DNA of 64,000 nucleotides, from assembly GCF_000381265.1 (NCBI RefSeq), contig NZ_KB906253.1, forward strand, positions 558,001 through 622,000, in the 5' to 3' direction. Under the pieces are notes generated by a model. It searched no databases, was not told the origin of the DNA, and saw only the letters and a program-made list of their open reading frames with translations. The translations under genes were made by a program, and so were the position numbers. Origin of the DNA: Curvibacter lanceolatus ATCC 14669 (GTDB lineage: Bacteria; Pseudomonadota; Gammaproteobacteria; Burkholderiales; Burkholderiaceae_C). Below, piece by piece: positions 24,952 through 37,016 of the stretch (its first letter is position 1; every line of letters begins with the position of its first letter).

Positions 24952-27222
24952 ATGCACAAATCAATTTTTGCCGCGATGCCCAGGCCCACCGTGCTGGGGA
25001 TATTGCGATGGGGGCAGCCGGCATTTGGGGTCCTGATCATTGCCACCATGTGGCTTCTCGGGTGGACTTATCTGCAACAGGACCAGCAACGGACCGAGGC
25101 AGAGGCCTACCGGCGCTCCGAGGCCTCCACCCAGGCCTATGAGTCGTACATCCTGCGGGCCTTGCAGCAGATCGACCAACTGGCCGAATTGGTGGCCGGC
25201 AACGCCCAACTGATCCGGTCGGATGAAGCGCTCACCACCCTGCTGCTGCAGGCTTTGCAGCACCAACCCAGCCTGGGCAGCCTCTATGTGACCAACGAAA
25301 AGGGCGATGTGGTGGCCGCGGCCCTGAGCAAGGGCAAGGTGACGGCGGCGGGCTCTGCGGCCGACCGCCTGTATTTTCAGGTTCACAAGGAGCGGCGCGT
25401 CCAGGGCCTGTATGTGGGCCAGCCTGCCATCGGCCGGGTCAGCCGCCAGTGGGTGATCCACCTGAGCCGGGCCCGCTTGCATGCCGATGGTTCATTTGCC
25501 GGCGTGGTGGTGGCCACCGTCAACCCCGAATACCTGGTGGATATCTACAACGAGGCCCAATTCGGCCAGCGGGGGCTGGTCAGTGTGACGGGGATGGATC
25601 AGGTCTTGCGGGCCCGGCGCAGCGGTGAATCCCTTCAGTTTGGTGACCATGGTGGTCAGACGACTTTGGCCCGGCAGATCGAGAAATCACCCAAGGGGAT
25701 GTTTCTCGCGCAAAGCCATCTGGACGGGGTGTCGCGCTTCATCTCTTATCGGGTGGTGCCGCAATACCAGCTTGTGGTCTATACCGGTTTGGCCTCTGAC
25801 GAGGTATTTGCCCATTACCAGATCAGAAGCGAGCGGCTGATCGAGTTTCTGGGTGCGGCCACCTTTTTCATCTGCCTGGTCACGGCGGGCCTGACCCTGC
25901 TGGCGATCCGGCTGGAGCAATCCCGCCGCCGAGCCAGCCTGGCCGAGGACAGATTCCAGGCCGCGGCGCACGCCCAGCTCGATCCTTTCATGATGCTGGC
26001 GGCGATCCGGCTTGAAGACGGCGGCCTCAGCGGCTTTCGCTGTGATCTGGCCAACCCCCACGCCCAGCAATGGATGGACGACAAATCGGGCGGCCTGGTC
26101 GGACAGGTGGTGGAGCCGCTGATGCCCGCCGTGCTGCGGCCGCACCTGGGCCGGCTGTATGCGCAGGCGCTCAGCACCCGCACCGCCATTGAAGATGAGT
26201 TTTCGTGGGAGACCCCGCAAGGCGATGTGCGGCGTGTGGTGCAGCAGATCGTGCCGGTGGGCGATGGCCTGGCCATCACCATGCGCGATGTCACCCAGGC
26301 CCACGCGCGGGAGCAGTTGCTGCAGGAGCAGCGTGCCGCGCTGGAAAGGAGCGAGCGGCAGCTGCTGGCCATCACCAACAACGTGCCGGCGCTGATTACC
26401 TGCGTGGACCGTGACCTGGTCATCACCTTTGTCAACGACACCTACCAGCGCTGGTATGGCCCGGATGCGATGCCGCCTTTGGGCAAGGCCCTGTCTGAGC
26501 ACTGGAGCCCGGCCCTGTGCGAGCAACGCCTGCCTTATGTCGAGCGCGCGCTGGATGGCGAGCGTGTCGAGTTCCTGGTCACCTCCGAGACCACCAGCGG
26601 CCTGCGCACCCTGCAGAACATCTACATCCCCGACTGGAGCAGCGACAGTGTGGTGCAGGGCGTGTACCTGCTCAGCTTTGACATCACCGACTTCAAGCGC
26701 ACCGAGGCCGAACTGTCGCGCCTGCTGTACCAGGACGCCCTGACCGGGCTGGACAACCGGCTTCGGCTCAACGAGGCCTTGCCCCAGGCCATTGCCCGTG
26801 CGCGGCGCTCGGGCAAACACATCGGCCTGCTGTTTCTTGATGTCGACAGATTCAAGAGCATCAACGACACCCATGGCCACGCCATCGGGGACGAGGTGCT
26901 CAAGAAGATCGCCCGGCGGCTGACACAGGCCGTGCGTGAGACCGATCGGGTGGTGCGGCTGGCCGGCGACGAGTTTGTGATCCTGCTCGAGGACCTGGGC
27001 AGCCCGCAGGAGGCCGACGGGGTGGCGGCCAAGATCGTCGAGCAGTTCAAGGCCCCGTTGGCGCTGGACAAGACGGCCTTGCAGGTCACTGTCAGCGTGG
27101 GCGTGGCCTGCAGCGATGGCACCACGGCCGCCGATGGCAAGGAGTTGCTGAAGTTGGCAGACACCCAGCTTTATGTGGCCAAGGCAGCCGGGCGCAATGC
27201 GTTTGCCTCCAAAGCGGCTTGA
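24952..27222 (+). CDS. Membrane diguanylate cyclase with dCache and PAS domains
   Basis: A 756-residue inner-membrane signalling enzyme. Transmembrane helices lie at about residues 20-40 and 303-325 and enclose a periplasmic dCache-type sensor (IQQIDQ... through LVVYTGLASDEVF). Two PAS-like modules follow (about 340-465 and 475-595) with a short coiled coil between them. The C-terminal GGDEF domain begins DALTGLDNRLRL. Its signature is AGDEF (RLAGDEF), a variant found in active cyclases, and the inhibitory RxxD (RETD) sits five residues upstream. It should make c-di-GMP in response to an extracellular small molecule. An ATG at 24945 lies in a different frame. Confidence 0.92.
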   Translation: MHKSIFAAMPRPTVLGILRWGQPAFGVLIIATMWLLGWTYLQQDQQRTEAEAYRRSEASTQAYESYILRALQQIDQLAELVAGNAQLIRSDEALTTLLLQALQHQPSLGSLYVTNEKGDVVAAALSKGKVTAAGSAADRLYFQVHKERRVQGLYVGQPAIGRVSRQWVIHLSRARLHADGSFAGVVVATVNPEYLVDIYNEAQFGQRGLVSVTGMDQVLRARRSGESLQFGDHGGQTTLARQIEKSPKGMFLAQSHLDGVSRFISYRVVPQYQLVVYTGLASDEVFAHYQIRSERLIEFLGAATFFICLVTAGLTLLAIRLEQSRRRASLAEDRFQAAAHAQLDPFMMLAAIRLEDGGLSGFRCDLANPHAQQWMDDKSGGLVGQVVEPLMPAVLRPHLGRLYAQALSTRTAIEDEFSWETPQGDVRRVVQQIVPVGDGLAITMRDVTQAHAREQLLQEQRAALERSERQLLAITNNVPALITCVDRDLVITFVNDTYQRWYGPDAMPPLGKALSEHWSPALCEQRLPYVERALDGERVEFLVTSETTSGLRTLQNIYIPDWSSDSVVQGVYLLSFDITDFKRTEAELSRLLYQDALTGLDNRLRLNEALPQAIARARRSGKHIGLLFLDVDRFKSINDTHGHAIGDEVLKKIARRLTQAVRETDRVVRLAGDEFVILLEDLGSPQEADGVAAKIVEQFKAPLALDKTALQVTVSVGVACSDGTTAADGKELLKLADTQLYVAKAAGRNAFASKAA

Positions 27223-27226
27223 GTGC

Positions 27227-28147
27227 TCAGGGGTGGCGCTCGCGCACCAGTTCGATGAAGGCGCGCAGGCCCGCGGGCACCAGGCGCTGGCTGGGGTAGT
27301 ACAGAAAAAAGCCGGTCTCGGCGGGCCGCCAGTCGTCCAGCACGGTGATCAGCCGGCCGGCCGCCAGGGCCTGCTGCGCGTACTGCTGGTAGACGAAGGC
27401 CAGCCCCAGGCCTTGTTCGGCGGCCTGCACCATCAGGCGCATGTCGCCCAGGGCCAGCGGGCCGTCCACCGCGACCTCGACGCGCTCATCACCCTGGGCG
27501 AACTCCCAGCGGTAGAAGGTGCCGTTTGGAAAGCGCAGGCGAATGCAGGGGTGCTCGATCAGCTCGCGCGGGTGGGCCGGCCGCCCATGCCGGGCCAGGT
27601 GCTCGGGTGAGGCCACGACGATGAAGCGCTGCGGCGGCCCCAGCGGCACGGCCACCATGTCCTGCTGCAGGCTCTCGCCAAAGCGCACCCCCGCGTCAAA
27701 GCCCCGGGCCACGATGTCGACCAGGCTGTCGTCGCCCACCAACTCCACCCGCATGCCGGGGTGCCGGGCCAGAAAGAGCGGCACCAGCGGGGCCAGTACC
27801 CAGTCGCAGGCTGCCCGCGGGGCGTTGATGCGCAAGGTGCCATGGGGCGAAGTGCGCAGGTCTTCGATGGCCGCCAAGGCCTGGGTGATTTCGGCCAGCG
27901 CCGGGGCCAGGCGGGCCAGCAGGCGTTCGCCGGCTTCGGTGGGCGCCACGCTGCGCGTGGTGCGGTTCAGCAGGCGCACGCCCAGGCGAGCCTCCAGGGC
28001 GCGCAGCGTGTGGCTCAGCGCCGAAGGCGAAACGCCCAGTTCGATGGCGGCCTGGCGGAAGTTGCGCGTCCGGGCCACGGCGGCGAAGGCGTGCAGATCG
28101 TTCAGGCCGGCAGGCTTGGGCACATGGGAGGCAGGGGATGGTGTCAT
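27227..28147 (-). CDS. LysR-family regulator next to aldo/keto reductase
   Basis: A 306-residue LysR protein with helix-turn-helix at about residues 20-65 (ARTRNFRQAAIELGVSPS, ALSHTLRALEARLG) and an effector-binding domain from about residue 90 (TLRINAPRAACDWVLAPLV), the CrgA/DsdC-like subgroup. It is divergent from the aldo/keto reductase gene with 136 bases between. A 7-bp inverted repeat abuts its own start codon. It most likely regulates the reductase and itself. It is convergent with the cyclase gene, with a four-base gap. Confidence 0.9.
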   Translation of the reverse strand: MTPSPASHVPKPAGLNDLHAFAAVARTRNFRQAAIELGVSPSALSHTLRALEARLGVRLLNRTTRSVAPTEAGERLLARLAPALAEITQALAAIEDLRTSPHGTLRINAPRAACDWVLAPLVPLFLARHPGMRVELVGDDSLVDIVARGFDAGVRFGESLQQDMVAVPLGPPQRFIVVASPEHLARHGRPAHPRELIEHPCIRLRFPNGTFYRWEFAQGDERVEVAVDGPLALGDMRLMVQAAEQGLGLAFVYQQYAQQALAAGRLITVLDDWRPAETGFFLYYPSQRLVPAGLRAFIELVRERHP

Positions 28148-28166
28148 TGTTGAAAATTGTTCAACA
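28148..28166. promoter_or_regulatory. Inverted repeat TGTTGAA-N5-TTCAACA, candidate LysR operator
   Basis: A perfect 7-bp inverted repeat with a five-base spacer lies immediately upstream of the LysR start codon and within the divergent promoter region of the reductase. Its form resembles LysR-type dyads, and its location suits autorepression plus activation of the reductase gene. Confidence 0.5.
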
Positions 28167-28283
28167 GCTCATGTTTGATTGTGCGTATTGTTGCATGTGT
28201 CTTTCGGGCTTACGCTCGCGGCCATAGAGGCACTCGATCAACCCAGGCGGCCCGGTGCCGCCACGCAAGACAGGAGTTTTCGC

Positions 28284-29282
<999 letters not shown>

Positions 29283-29287
29283 AGGCG

Positions 29288-29944
29288 TCAAGCCGTCCCG
29301 GCGGGCTCGGCTGCTTGGGCCAGTTGGGCCAGCTCTTCCTCGGGCATGCCGTAGGCGGTGAAGAAGGTCTGCAGTGCGCGTTTCACCGCCTGCTTGATGC
29401 GGGCGGGTGGCATCTCGGTCTCGATGCCCATCAGCAGGGGCATGACGGTTTCACATTCGAGCAGGGCGCCCAGTTGCAAGGTGGCCAGCATGGGGTCGGC
29501 CTGGCGCAGTTTGCCGCGGCTCATCTGCAGCTTCAGAAAATCAGCGATCTGTTGCATGCCTTCTTTGGGCCCTTGCTCATGGAAGCGCTGACCGATGTCG
29601 CTGCGGCCTGACTCGGCAATCACCAGGCGCCGGGTCTGGATGGCGCCAGCCGAGCACAAAAAGCCCACCACCTGCTCACCAAAGACCTGCAGCGCCCGGG
29701 GCAGGTTCTCGGTGTCCTGGTTCAGCGACGACAGCATGGGGTCGAGCTGCTGGTGCGCGGCGTGGTGCATCACGTCGACGAACAACTCTTCCTTGGACTT
29801 GAAGTAGCTGTACAGCGTGGCTTTCGACCCGCCGGTCACCTTGGAGATCTCGGCCATCGAAGCGCCCTCAAAACCGGCCTCCATGAACACCTTGGAGGCT
29901 GCTTCCAGGATGGCCTCGCGCTTTGCCTCGGTCTTGACTCTCAT
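29288..29944 (-). CDS. TetR-family regulator divergent from RND pump
   Basis: A 218-residue TetR protein. The helix-turn-helix is at residues 10-55 (REAILEAASKVFMEAGFEG, ASMAEISKVTGGSKATLYSYF), followed by an AefR-like ligand-binding domain. It lies back to back with the membrane-fusion gene of the efflux pump, with a 24-bp operator-like dyad in between, and should repress the pump until an inducing compound binds. A second TetR gene closes the pump operon. Confidence 0.9.
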   Translation of the reverse strand: MRVKTEAKREAILEAASKVFMEAGFEGASMAEISKVTGGSKATLYSYFKSKEELFVDVMHHAAHQQLDPMLSSLNQDTENLPRALQVFGEQVVGFLCSAGAIQTRRLVIAESGRSDIGQRFHEQGPKEGMQQIADFLKLQMSRGKLRQADPMLATLQLGALLECETVMPLLMGIETEMPPARIKQAVKRALQTFFTAYGMPEEELAQLAQAAEPAGTA

Positions 29945-30026
29945 TCTTTTAATCCTTTACTGAACCAGGGTGTTTAGTTTTGCTTGACTCCATCGGGGGG
30001 CTCAATCTAACATGGCGCCACTGTTT

Positions 30027-30050
30027 TAAACATACCGTACGGTTTGGTTA
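30027..30050. promoter_or_regulatory. Candidate TetR operator upstream of RND pump
   Basis: The centre ACCGTACGGT (30034-30043) is a perfect 10-bp palindrome. Symmetry extends outward to TAAACA on the left and TGGTTA on the right with two mismatched pairs, giving a 24-bp imperfect dyad of the size bound by TetR regulators. It lies 51 bases before the pump's first start codon and 83 bases before the divergent tetR start. Confidence 0.65.
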
Positions 30051-30100
30051 TGACGAAGAAAGACCCTCATCCGCAGCATGCACTTACTGGAGTCCAACCC

Positions 30101-31342
30101 ATGCCCCACCCACTGCGCCGCTTCCTGACCCTCCGTTCGACCAGCACCGTGCTGGCCTTGTCCTGCCTGCTGAGCGCGTGTGGCAAGCCGCCGGGCGGTC
30201 CACCGCCCGCCGAAGGCACCCCGGTCATGGGCGTGCTGGCCGTCAAGGCCCAAGCCGTGGGCCTCAGCACCGAGTTGCCGGGCCGCACGGTGCCCTACCT
30301 GATTGCCGATGTGCGGCCGCAGGTCAACGGCATCATCAAGACGCGCAGCTTCCGCGAAGGCAGCGACGTCAAGGCCGGCCAGACCCTGTATGAGATCAAC
30401 CCCGCCACCTACAAGGCTGCCTACGACAGCAGCGTGGCGGCCCTGGGCAAGGCCGAGGCCACCCTGCAATCCACCCGCCTGAAGGCCGAGCGCTACAAGG
30501 AGCTGGTGGCCATCAACGCCGTCAGCAAGCAGGACTACGACGACGCCTTCGCCGCCCTGGGCCAGGCGCAGTCCGACGTGGCGGCGGCCAAGGCCAATGT
30601 GGAGAGCAGCCGCATCAACCTGGCCTACGCCCGGGTGGATGCGCCCATCTCGGGCCGCATCGGCAAGTCCACGGTCACGCCCGGGGCCCTGGTCACGGCC
30701 AGCCAGGCCACGGCCATGGCCACCATCCAGCAACTCGACCCCATCTACGTCGACCTGACCCAGTCCAATGCCTCTTTGCTGCAGCTCAAGCAGGCCCTGG
30801 CCCGGGGCGACTTCAAGAAGGCCGGCGCCACGGCCGCCAAGGTGCGCCTGCTGCTGGAAGACGGCAGCGCCTACCCGCTGGAAGGCCGGCTGGAGTTCTC
30901 CGATGTGACGGTGGACCAGAGCACGGGCTCGATCACGCTGCGCGCCGTGTTCCCCAACCCCAAGGCCGATCTGCTGCCGGGCATGTATGTGCGCGCCGTG
31001 CTGCAAGAGGGCGTGAAGGAGTCGGCCCTGCTGGTGCCGCAGCAGGCGGTCACCCGCGATGGCGCCGGCAAGCCGGTGGCCTATGTGGTGGGCAAGGACA
31101 ACAAGCTGGAGCGCCGTGCACTTGAGACAGACCGTGCCATCGGCGACCAATGGCTGGTGCGCCGCGGCCTGAGCGAAGGCGAGCAACTGGTGGTGGACGG
31201 CCTGCAGCGCGCCGCCCCCGGCATCGAGGTGAAGACCGCGCCCTGGGCCCCCAAGGCCAAGCCTGCCGCAGCCTCAGCCGAAGCGTCCGCCAGTACCGCC
31301 CCCTCCACGCCGGCCGCTGAGACCACAGCGTCGGCCCGTTGA
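30101..31342 (+). CDS. RND efflux pump periplasmic adaptor (AcrA/MexA type), lipoprotein
   Basis: A 413-residue membrane-fusion protein. GGAG about nine bases upstream supports the ATG at 30101, and the N-terminus is then a lipoprotein signal ending in the lipobox LSAC. The lipoyl, alpha-hairpin and beta-barrel segments are recognisable ([51 protein letters not shown]). It bridges the inner-membrane pump and the outer-membrane channel. An Ala/Ser-rich tail ends the protein. It is the first gene of a three-gene pump operon with regulators on both sides. Confidence 0.93.
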   Translation: MPHPLRRFLTLRSTSTVLALSCLLSACGKPPGGPPPAEGTPVMGVLAVKAQAVGLSTELPGRTVPYLIADVRPQVNGIIKTRSFREGSDVKAGQTLYEINPATYKAAYDSSVAALGKAEATLQSTRLKAERYKELVAINAVSKQDYDDAFAALGQAQSDVAAAKANVESSRINLAYARVDAPISGRIGKSTVTPGALVTASQATAMATIQQLDPIYVDLTQSNASLLQLKQALARGDFKKAGATAAKVRLLLEDGSAYPLEGRLEFSDVTVDQSTGSITLRAVFPNPKADLLPGMYVRAVLQEGVKESALLVPQQAVTRDGAGKPVAYVVGKDNKLERRALETDRAIGDQWLVRRGLSEGEQLVVDGLQRAAPGIEVKTAPWAPKAKPAAASAEASASTAPSTPAAETTASAR

Positions 31343-31359
31343 TCGATCGGAATCCCGTC

Positions 31360-34300
31360 ATGGCACGTTTTTTCATCGACCGACCGATCTTCGCCTGGGT
31401 GCTGGCCATTGTGGTCATGCTCGCCGGGGCGATGTCCATCTACACCCTGCCGATTGCGCAATACCCCAGCATTGCGCCGCCGGCCATCGCCATCACGGCC
31501 AACTACCCCGGGGCCTCGGCCAAGACGCTGGAAGACACCGTCACCCAGATCATCGAGCAGAAGATGAAGGGGCTGGACCGGCTGAGCTACATGGCCTCGA
31601 CCAGCGAGTCTTCGGGTCAGGTCACCATCACGCTCACCTTCGAGAACGGCACCAACCCCGACACGGCGCAGGTCCAGGTGCAGAACAAGCTCACCCTGGC
31701 CACGCCGCTGCTGCCGCAAGAGGTTCAGCAACAGGGCATCACCGTCACCAAGTCGGCCACCAACTTCCTCAATGTGCTGGCCTTCACGTCTGAAGACGGC
31801 AGCATGAATGGATCTGACCTGTCCGACTACGTGGCGGCCAATGTGCAAGAGGCGCTGAGCCGGGTCGAGGGCGTGGGCGACACCACCTTGTTCGGCTCGC
31901 AGTACGCCATGCGCGTGTGGCTCAACCCCGACAAGCTGATCAACTTCAACCTCACGCCGCTGGACGTCAAGAGCGCCATCCAGGCCCAGAACGCCCAGGT
32001 GTCCGCCGGCCAGCTCGGCGGCTTGCCCGCCGTCGGCGAGCAGCAGATCAACGCCACCATCACGGCCCAGACCCGCCTGCGCACCGCAGAAGAGTTCAGC
32101 AACATCCTGCTGCGTACGCGCACCGATGGCTCGCAGATCCGCCTGCGCGACGTGGCCCGCATCGAGCTGGGCAGCGAGGCCTACAACACCGTGGGCCGCT
32201 ACAACGGCAAGCCCGCGGCCGGCCTGGCCATCAAGCTCGCCACCGGCGCCAACGCGCTGGACACCGTGCGCGCCATCGACGCCCGTGTGGCCCAGCTTGA
32301 GAAGTTCTTCCCCCCGGGCATGAAGGTGCAGAAGCCTTACGACACCACCCCCTTCGTGCGCATCTCGATCGAAGAGGTGGTGCGCACCCTGATCGAGGCC
32401 GTGGTGCTGGTGTTCCTGGTGATGTACCTGTTCTTGCAGAACTTCCGTGCCACCCTGATCCCCACCATCGCCGTGCCCGTGGTGCTGCTGGGCACGTTCG
32501 GGGTGCTGGCCGCCTGCGGCTTCACCATCAACACCCTGACCATGTTCGCCATGGTGCTGGCCATCGGTCTGCTGGTGGACGATGCCATCGTGGTGGTCGA
32601 GAACGTGGAGCGCGTGATGAGCGAAGAGAGGCTGTCGCCGCTTGAAGCCACCCGCAAGTCCATGGGCCAGATCTCGGGCGCCCTGGTGGGCGTGGCCCTG
32701 GTGCTGGCGGCGGTGTTCGTGCCCATGGCCTTCTTCAGCGGCTCCACCGGCGTGATCTACCGCCAGTTCTCCATCACCATCGTGTCGGCCATGACCTTGT
32801 CGGTGCTGGTGGCCATGGTGCTCACCCCGGCCCTGTGTGCCACCCTGCTCAAGCCCATGGCGGCGGGCCATGTGCTGGCCGACACCGGCTTCTTTGGCTG
32901 GTTCAACCGCACCTTCGACCGTGGCAACCGCGGCTACCAGGGCGTGGTGCGGCGCATGCTGGGCCAGCGCAAGCGCTACATGCTGGGCTATGCCGTGGTG
33001 CTGGCGCTGGTGGTGCTCGGTTTCACCAAGCTGCCGGTGGGCTTCTTGCCTGACGAAGACCAGGGCACGCTGTTTGCCATCGTGCAGTTGCCGCCGGGCG
33101 CCGCCCAGTCGCGCACCGATGACGTGTTGCGCCAGGTCGAGCACCACTTCCTGGAAGACCAGAAAGAAGCCGTGGCCGGCATTTTCTCGGTGGCCGGCTT
33201 CAGCTTTGCCGGCAGCGGCCAGAACATGGGCTTTGCCTTCGTCAAGCTCAAGCCCTGGGACGAGCGCACCGCCCCCGGCCTCAGCGTGACCGATGTGGCG
33301 GCCAAGGCCGGTGCCTTTTTTGGCACGGTGCGCGACGCCCGCATCTTCGCCTTTGCGCCGCCGGCCGTGTCCGAGCTCGGCAATGCCACGGGCTTTGACC
33401 TGATGCTCAAGGACGAGGCCAACCTCGGCCACGAAGCCCTGACCCAGGCACGCAACCAGCTGCTGGGCGAGCTGATGGCCGACAAGCGCCTGGTCGCCGT
33501 GCGCCCCAACGGTCTGGAAGACACGCCGCAATACCGCCTGGAGGTCGATACCCACAAGGCCGGCACCCTGGGCGTGGCCATGACCGACATCAACAACACC
33601 ATCTCCACCGCCCTGGGCAGCAGCTATGTCAATGACTTCATCGACAAGGGCCGCGTGAAGAAGGTGATGTTGCAAGGCGAGGCACGCTACCGCATGCTGC
33701 CCAGCGACGTGGACCGCTGGTATGTGCGCAACAGCGACGGCAACATGGTGCCCTTCAGCGCGTTCTCCAAGGCCAGCTGGACCTCGGGCTCGCCTCGTCT
33801 GGAGCGCTACAACGGCGTGCCCTCGATGGAAGTGCTGGGCATGGCCATGCCGGGCTCGGCCTCCAGCGGACAGGCGATGGACATCGTCGAGGCCGCCGTG
33901 GCCAAGCTGCCCGCGGGCATTGGCTACGAATGGACCGGCCTGTCGCGCCAGGAGAAGGCCTCCAGCGGCCAGACCACCATCCTTTACTCGCTGTCGATCC
34001 TGATCGTGTTCCTGGCCCTGGCCGCGCTGTACGAGAGCTGGGCCATCCCCTTCTCGGTGATCCTGGTCGTGCCGCTGGGCGTTTTTGGCGCCTTGCTCAA
34101 CGCCTTCCTGAACTGGCACATGAACGATGTGTACTTCCAGGTCGGCCTGCTGACCACCATTGGCCTGGCCTCCAAGAACGCCATCCTGATTGTCGAGTTC
34201 GCCAAGGAGCTGCATGCGGCCGGCAAGAGCCTGGCCGAGGCCGCCCTGGAGGCCGCACGCCTGCGCCTGCGCCCCATCCTGATGACCTCGCTGGCCTTTA

Positions 34301-34521
34301 TCCTGGGCGTGCTGCCCATGGTGCTGGGCAGCGGGGCGGGGGCGGGCGCCCAGCATGCGCTGGGCGGCGCGGTGATCGGCGGCATGCTGTCCGGCACCCT
34401 CCTGGCGATCTTCTTCGTGCCCTTGTTCTATGTCGTGGTCGTGGGCTTTTTCGGGCGCAAGCGGGCCACCCCTGCCCAGCCGGCCCTGGCCCCCGCCAGC
34501 CCGGCAGGTGCCCATCACTGA
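31360..34521 (+). CDS. RND multidrug efflux transporter, HAE-1 family (AcrB/MexB type)
   Basis: A large inner-membrane proton-driven pump of 1053 residues. It opens [20 protein letters not shown] and has the hallmark stretches [20 protein letters not shown], the transmembrane-4 proton-relay motif [15 protein letters not shown] and the C-terminal [11 protein letters not shown] and [13 protein letters not shown]. The two-fold repeat of transmembrane and periplasmic parts is complete. The ATG at 31360 is chosen because it matches the conserved family N-terminus; a TTG at 31339 would overlap the adaptor stop. The substrate range probably covers hydrophobic drugs, inferred from family. Confidence 0.95.
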   Translation: MARFFIDRPIFAWVLAIVVMLAGAMSIYTLPIAQYPSIAPPAIAITANYPGASAKTLEDTVTQIIEQKMKGLDRLSYMASTSESSGQVTITLTFENGTNPDTAQVQVQNKLTLATPLLPQEVQQQGITVTKSATNFLNVLAFTSEDGSMNGSDLSDYVAANVQEALSRVEGVGDTTLFGSQYAMRVWLNPDKLINFNLTPLDVKSAIQAQNAQVSAGQLGGLPAVGEQQINATITAQTRLRTAEEFSNILLRTRTDGSQIRLRDVARIELGSEAYNTVGRYNGKPAAGLAIKLATGANALDTVRAIDARVAQLEKFFPPGMKVQKPYDTTPFVRISIEEVVRTLIEAVVLVFLVMYLFLQNFRATLIPTIAVPVVLLGTFGVLAACGFTINTLTMFAMVLAIGLLVDDAIVVVENVERVMSEERLSPLEATRKSMGQISGALVGVALVLAAVFVPMAFFSGSTGVIYRQFSITIVSAMTLSVLVAMVLTPALCATLLKPMAAGHVLADTGFFGWFNRTFDRGNRGYQGVVRRMLGQRKRYMLGYAVVLALVVLGFTKLPVGFLPDEDQGTLFAIVQLPPGAAQSRTDDVLRQVEHHFLEDQKEAVAGIFSVAGFSFAGSGQNMGFAFVKLKPWDERTAPGLSVTDVAAKAGAFFGTVRDARIFAFAPPAVSELGNATGFDLMLKDEANLGHEALTQARNQLLGELMADKRLVAVRPNGLEDTPQYRLEVDTHKAGTLGVAMTDINNTISTALGSSYVNDFIDKGRVKKVMLQGEARYRMLPSDVDRWYVRNSDGNMVPFSAFSKASWTSGSPRLERYNGVPSMEVLGMAMPGSASSGQAMDIVEAAVAKLPAGIGYEWTGLSRQEKASSGQTTILYSLSILIVFLALAALYESWAIPFSVILVVPLGVFGALLNAFLNWHMNDVYFQVGLLTTIGLASKNAILIVEFAKELHAAGKSLAEAALEAARLRLRPILMTSLAFILGVLPMVLGSGAGAGAQHALGGAVIGGMLSGTLLAIFFVPLFYVVVVGFFGRKRATPAQPALAPASPAGAHH

Positions 34522-34541
34522 CACACCCTGAGGACATCACC

Positions 34542-36056
34542 ATGAACCTGTACCGTTCCCCTCTGGGCCGCCCCTCGTTGGCGCCCCGGGCCCTGCTGGC
34601 CCCCGTGGCCCTGGCGGTCTTTCTGTCGGGCTGCAGCCTGATGCCAGCCTATGAGCGCCCCCAGGCCCCCGTGCCCGAGCGCTTCGCGGGCGACACCCGC
34701 GACACCCGCGGCACTGGCGCCGCGCAAGCCGTGGCCGACATCGGCTGGCGCGACGTCTTCACCGACCCCTCGCTGCGCGCCGTCATCGAGCTGACGCTGG
34801 CCAACAACCGCGATCTGCGGGTGGCCGTGCTGAACATCGAGAAGGCGCGTGCCCAGTACGGCGTGCAGCGTGCCGCGCTGCTGCCCTCGGTCAACGCCAG
34901 CCTGGGCGAGACGGCCAGCCGCACCCCGGCCGATCTGTCGGCCACCGGCCGCACCGTCACGGGCCAGAGCTACAGCGCCTCGCTGGGCTTCAGCGCCTAT
35001 GAGCTCGACCTGTTCGGCCGGGTGCGCAGCCTGAGCACCCAGGCGCTCGAATCCTTCATGGCCACGGCCGAGGCCAGGCGCAGCACCCAGATCAGCCTGG
35101 TGGCCGAGGTGGCCACCGCCTACCTCACCCTGGCCAGCGACCAGGAGCGCCTGAAGCTCGCGCAGGACACCCTGCTCAGCCAGACCGCCACCTACCAGCT
35201 CAACCAGCGCAGCTTCGAGCTGGGCGTCAGCTCGGCCCTGACTCTGCGCCAGTCGCAGACCAGCGTCGAGTCGGCGCGGGTGGATGTCGAGAAATACAGC
35301 ACCCAGGTGGCCCAGGACCGCAATGCCCTGGCCTTGCTGATGGGCACCGAACTGCCCGATCGCCTGCTGCCCACGGGCCTGCCCGACAGCGTGGCCGTGG
35401 CGGCCAACCCCCTGGCCCAGGTGCCGCCCGGTTTGTCGTCCGATCTGCTGCAGCGCCGCCCGGACATCTTGCAGGCCGAGCGCAATCTGCGCGCCGCCAA
35501 CGCCAACATCGGCGCTGCGCGGGCCGCCTTCTACCCGCGCATCAGCCTCACGGCGAGCGCGGGCAGCTCCAGCGCCAGCCTGTCGGGGCTGTTCAAGGGC
35601 GGCTCGGGGGCCTGGACCTTCGCGCCCCAGGTCTCACTGCCGATCTTCAATGCCGGCGCCAACGAGGCCAACCTCAGCATCGCCAAGACCGATCGCGATC
35701 TTTACGTGGCCCAGTACGAAAAAGCCATCCAGAGCGCCTTCAAGGAGGTCTCCGATGCCCTGGTGCAGCGCACCGGCATCGACCGGCAACTGTCGGCCCA
35801 GACCGCATTGGTGGGCGCGGCCGATGACGCCTACCGCCTTTCGCAGGCCCGCTTCAAGCGCGGGGTGGACAGCTACCTCAACGAGCTCGATTCGCAGCGC
35901 ACCCTCTATGCGGCCCAGCAGAACCTGATCGGCTTGCGCCTGTCGCAGCAGTCGAACCTGATCACTTTCTACAAGACCCTGGGCGGTGGCTGGGTCGAGA
36001 ACACGGGCCAGCCGGTGGCCACCCTGCCGGCCACCGACAGCACCCCGTCGCCATGA
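34542..36056 (+). CDS. Outer-membrane efflux channel lipoprotein (NodT/OprM family)
   Basis: A 504-residue TolC-like outer-membrane factor. GAGGA at 34530-34534 fixes the start. The lipoprotein signal ends at FLSGCSLMP. Two homologous halves follow, with typical motifs ([83 protein letters not shown]). It supplies the exit duct of the pump. Its stop codon overlaps the start of the next tetR gene (ATGA), so the regulator is co-translated with the pump. Confidence 0.94.
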   Translation: MNLYRSPLGRPSLAPRALLAPVALAVFLSGCSLMPAYERPQAPVPERFAGDTRDTRGTGAAQAVADIGWRDVFTDPSLRAVIELTLANNRDLRVAVLNIEKARAQYGVQRAALLPSVNASLGETASRTPADLSATGRTVTGQSYSASLGFSAYELDLFGRVRSLSTQALESFMATAEARRSTQISLVAEVATAYLTLASDQERLKLAQDTLLSQTATYQLNQRSFELGVSSALTLRQSQTSVESARVDVEKYSTQVAQDRNALALLMGTELPDRLLPTGLPDSVAVAANPLAQVPPGLSSDLLQRRPDILQAERNLRAANANIGAARAAFYPRISLTASAGSSSASLSGLFKGGSGAWTFAPQVSLPIFNAGANEANLSIAKTDRDLYVAQYEKAIQSAFKEVSDALVQRTGIDRQLSAQTALVGAADDAYRLSQARFKRGVDSYLNELDSQRTLYAAQQNLIGLRLSQQSNLITFYKTLGGGWVENTGQPVATLPATDSTPSP

Positions 36057-36700
36057 AACGCAGCCGCGCCGGTGCGCTGCGCACGCGTGAAGCCATCCTG
36101 GCCGCGGCCCTGCAGGCCTTTGCCCGGCATGGCATCAGCGGCGCCAGCTTCCAGCATGTGGCCGAGCTGGCGGGTGTCACGCGGGGGGCCGTCTACTGGC
36201 ATTTCACCGACCGGGTCAGCCTGCTGCGCGAGGTGTTCCTGGGCCTGCAATGGCCGCTCGACATCGGCCCCGACCTGCAGCCCTATCTGCAGTGCCACAA
36301 CCCCCTGGCCCTGCTGCGCGAAACCCTGGCGCAGCGCATCGATCGCTGCCTGGCCGACCCCCGCCAGCGCAGCCTGGTGGCCCTGCTGCTGTCCCAACAG
36401 CGCTGCAGCCCCATGCCGCCCGAGCTGCCCCCCGATCTGGTGGCGCAGCTGGAGCGGCAGGTGGCCGATGCCTCGGTCCGCCTGGTGGAGGTCTGCGCGC
36501 TGGCCGAGGCGCGCGGCCTGCTGCGGGTGGGCTGCCAGCCGCAGGTCCTGGGCTCATGCCTGCATGCGCTGGCGCTGGACTGCCTGCGTGGCCACTGCCT
36601 GGCCTGGGCGGGTGGGTCAGGTACTTGGGCTGCTGGAGCCCTGCAGCACCGCCAGGCCATCGCCTGGCTGCTGCAGGGGGCGGCCCTCAGCCAAACTTGA
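36053..36700 (+). CDS. TetR-family regulator of efflux pump (AcrR/TtgR type)
   Basis: A 215-residue TetR protein with the helix-turn-helix in the first 55 residues ([38 protein letters not shown]) and a TtgR/AcrR-like C-terminal domain. It overlaps the outer-membrane channel gene by four bases, so it is the last gene of the pump operon and could give feedback repression. Its 3' end overlaps the converging fixX gene by 14 bases. Confidence 0.9.
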   Translation: MKRSRAGALRTREAILAAALQAFARHGISGASFQHVAELAGVTRGAVYWHFTDRVSLLREVFLGLQWPLDIGPDLQPYLQCHNPLALLRETLAQRIDRCLADPRQRSLVALLLSQQRCSPMPPELPPDLVAQLERQVADASVRLVEVCALAEARGLLRVGCQPQVLGSCLHALALDCLRGHCLAWAGGSGTWAAGALQHRQAIAWLLQGAALSQT

Positions 36701-37016
36701 ACAGAATGCCGTGCCCGCCGCGCGGGTACTCCCAGTCGACGTTGGAGAACTCGCTGCACAGGATGCGGCAGCTGCCGCACTCCAGGCAGCCGTCGGTGAT
36801 CAGGGTCACGCTGCCATTGCCCTCGGTCTTGTAGCAGGAGGCCGGGCACACAAAGGTGCAGCTCTTGCTGGCGCAGGCATGGGTGCAGATGTCGGCATCC
36901 TTGATGCGGATGTGGGGCCGCCCGGCGTCCACCTTGTAGCGGTTCTGGAAGAGCTTTTCTTCCACGTTCACGGTGATGGGGCCGGGGTTGGGGTTGGTGT
37001 TGGTGTTGGGGTTCAT
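36687..37016 (-). CDS. fixX: FixX ferredoxin-like protein
   Basis: A 109-residue protein, longer than the usual 90-100 because of an Asn-rich N-terminal repeat (NPNTNTNPNPGP). The cysteines CTHACASKSCTFVCP and CLECGSCRILC form the Fe-S cluster binding pattern of FixX. With FixABC it passes low-potential electrons to ferredoxin or flavodoxin for nitrogenase. The start overlaps the fixC stop (ATGA). It is the terminal gene of the nifV-cysE-nifW-fixABCX operon. Confidence 0.95.
   Translation of the reverse strand: MNPNTNTNPNPGPITVNVEEKLFQNRYKVDAGRPHIRIKDADICTHACASKSCTFVCPASCYKTEGNGSVTLITDGCLECGSCRILCSEFSNVDWEYPRGGHGILFKFG

Noticed and set aside
31081-34524. A 1147-codon open frame on the minus strand
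   Set aside because: It is antisense to the RND pump gene with a low-complexity His/Gly/Gln composition; the pump frame is unmistakable.
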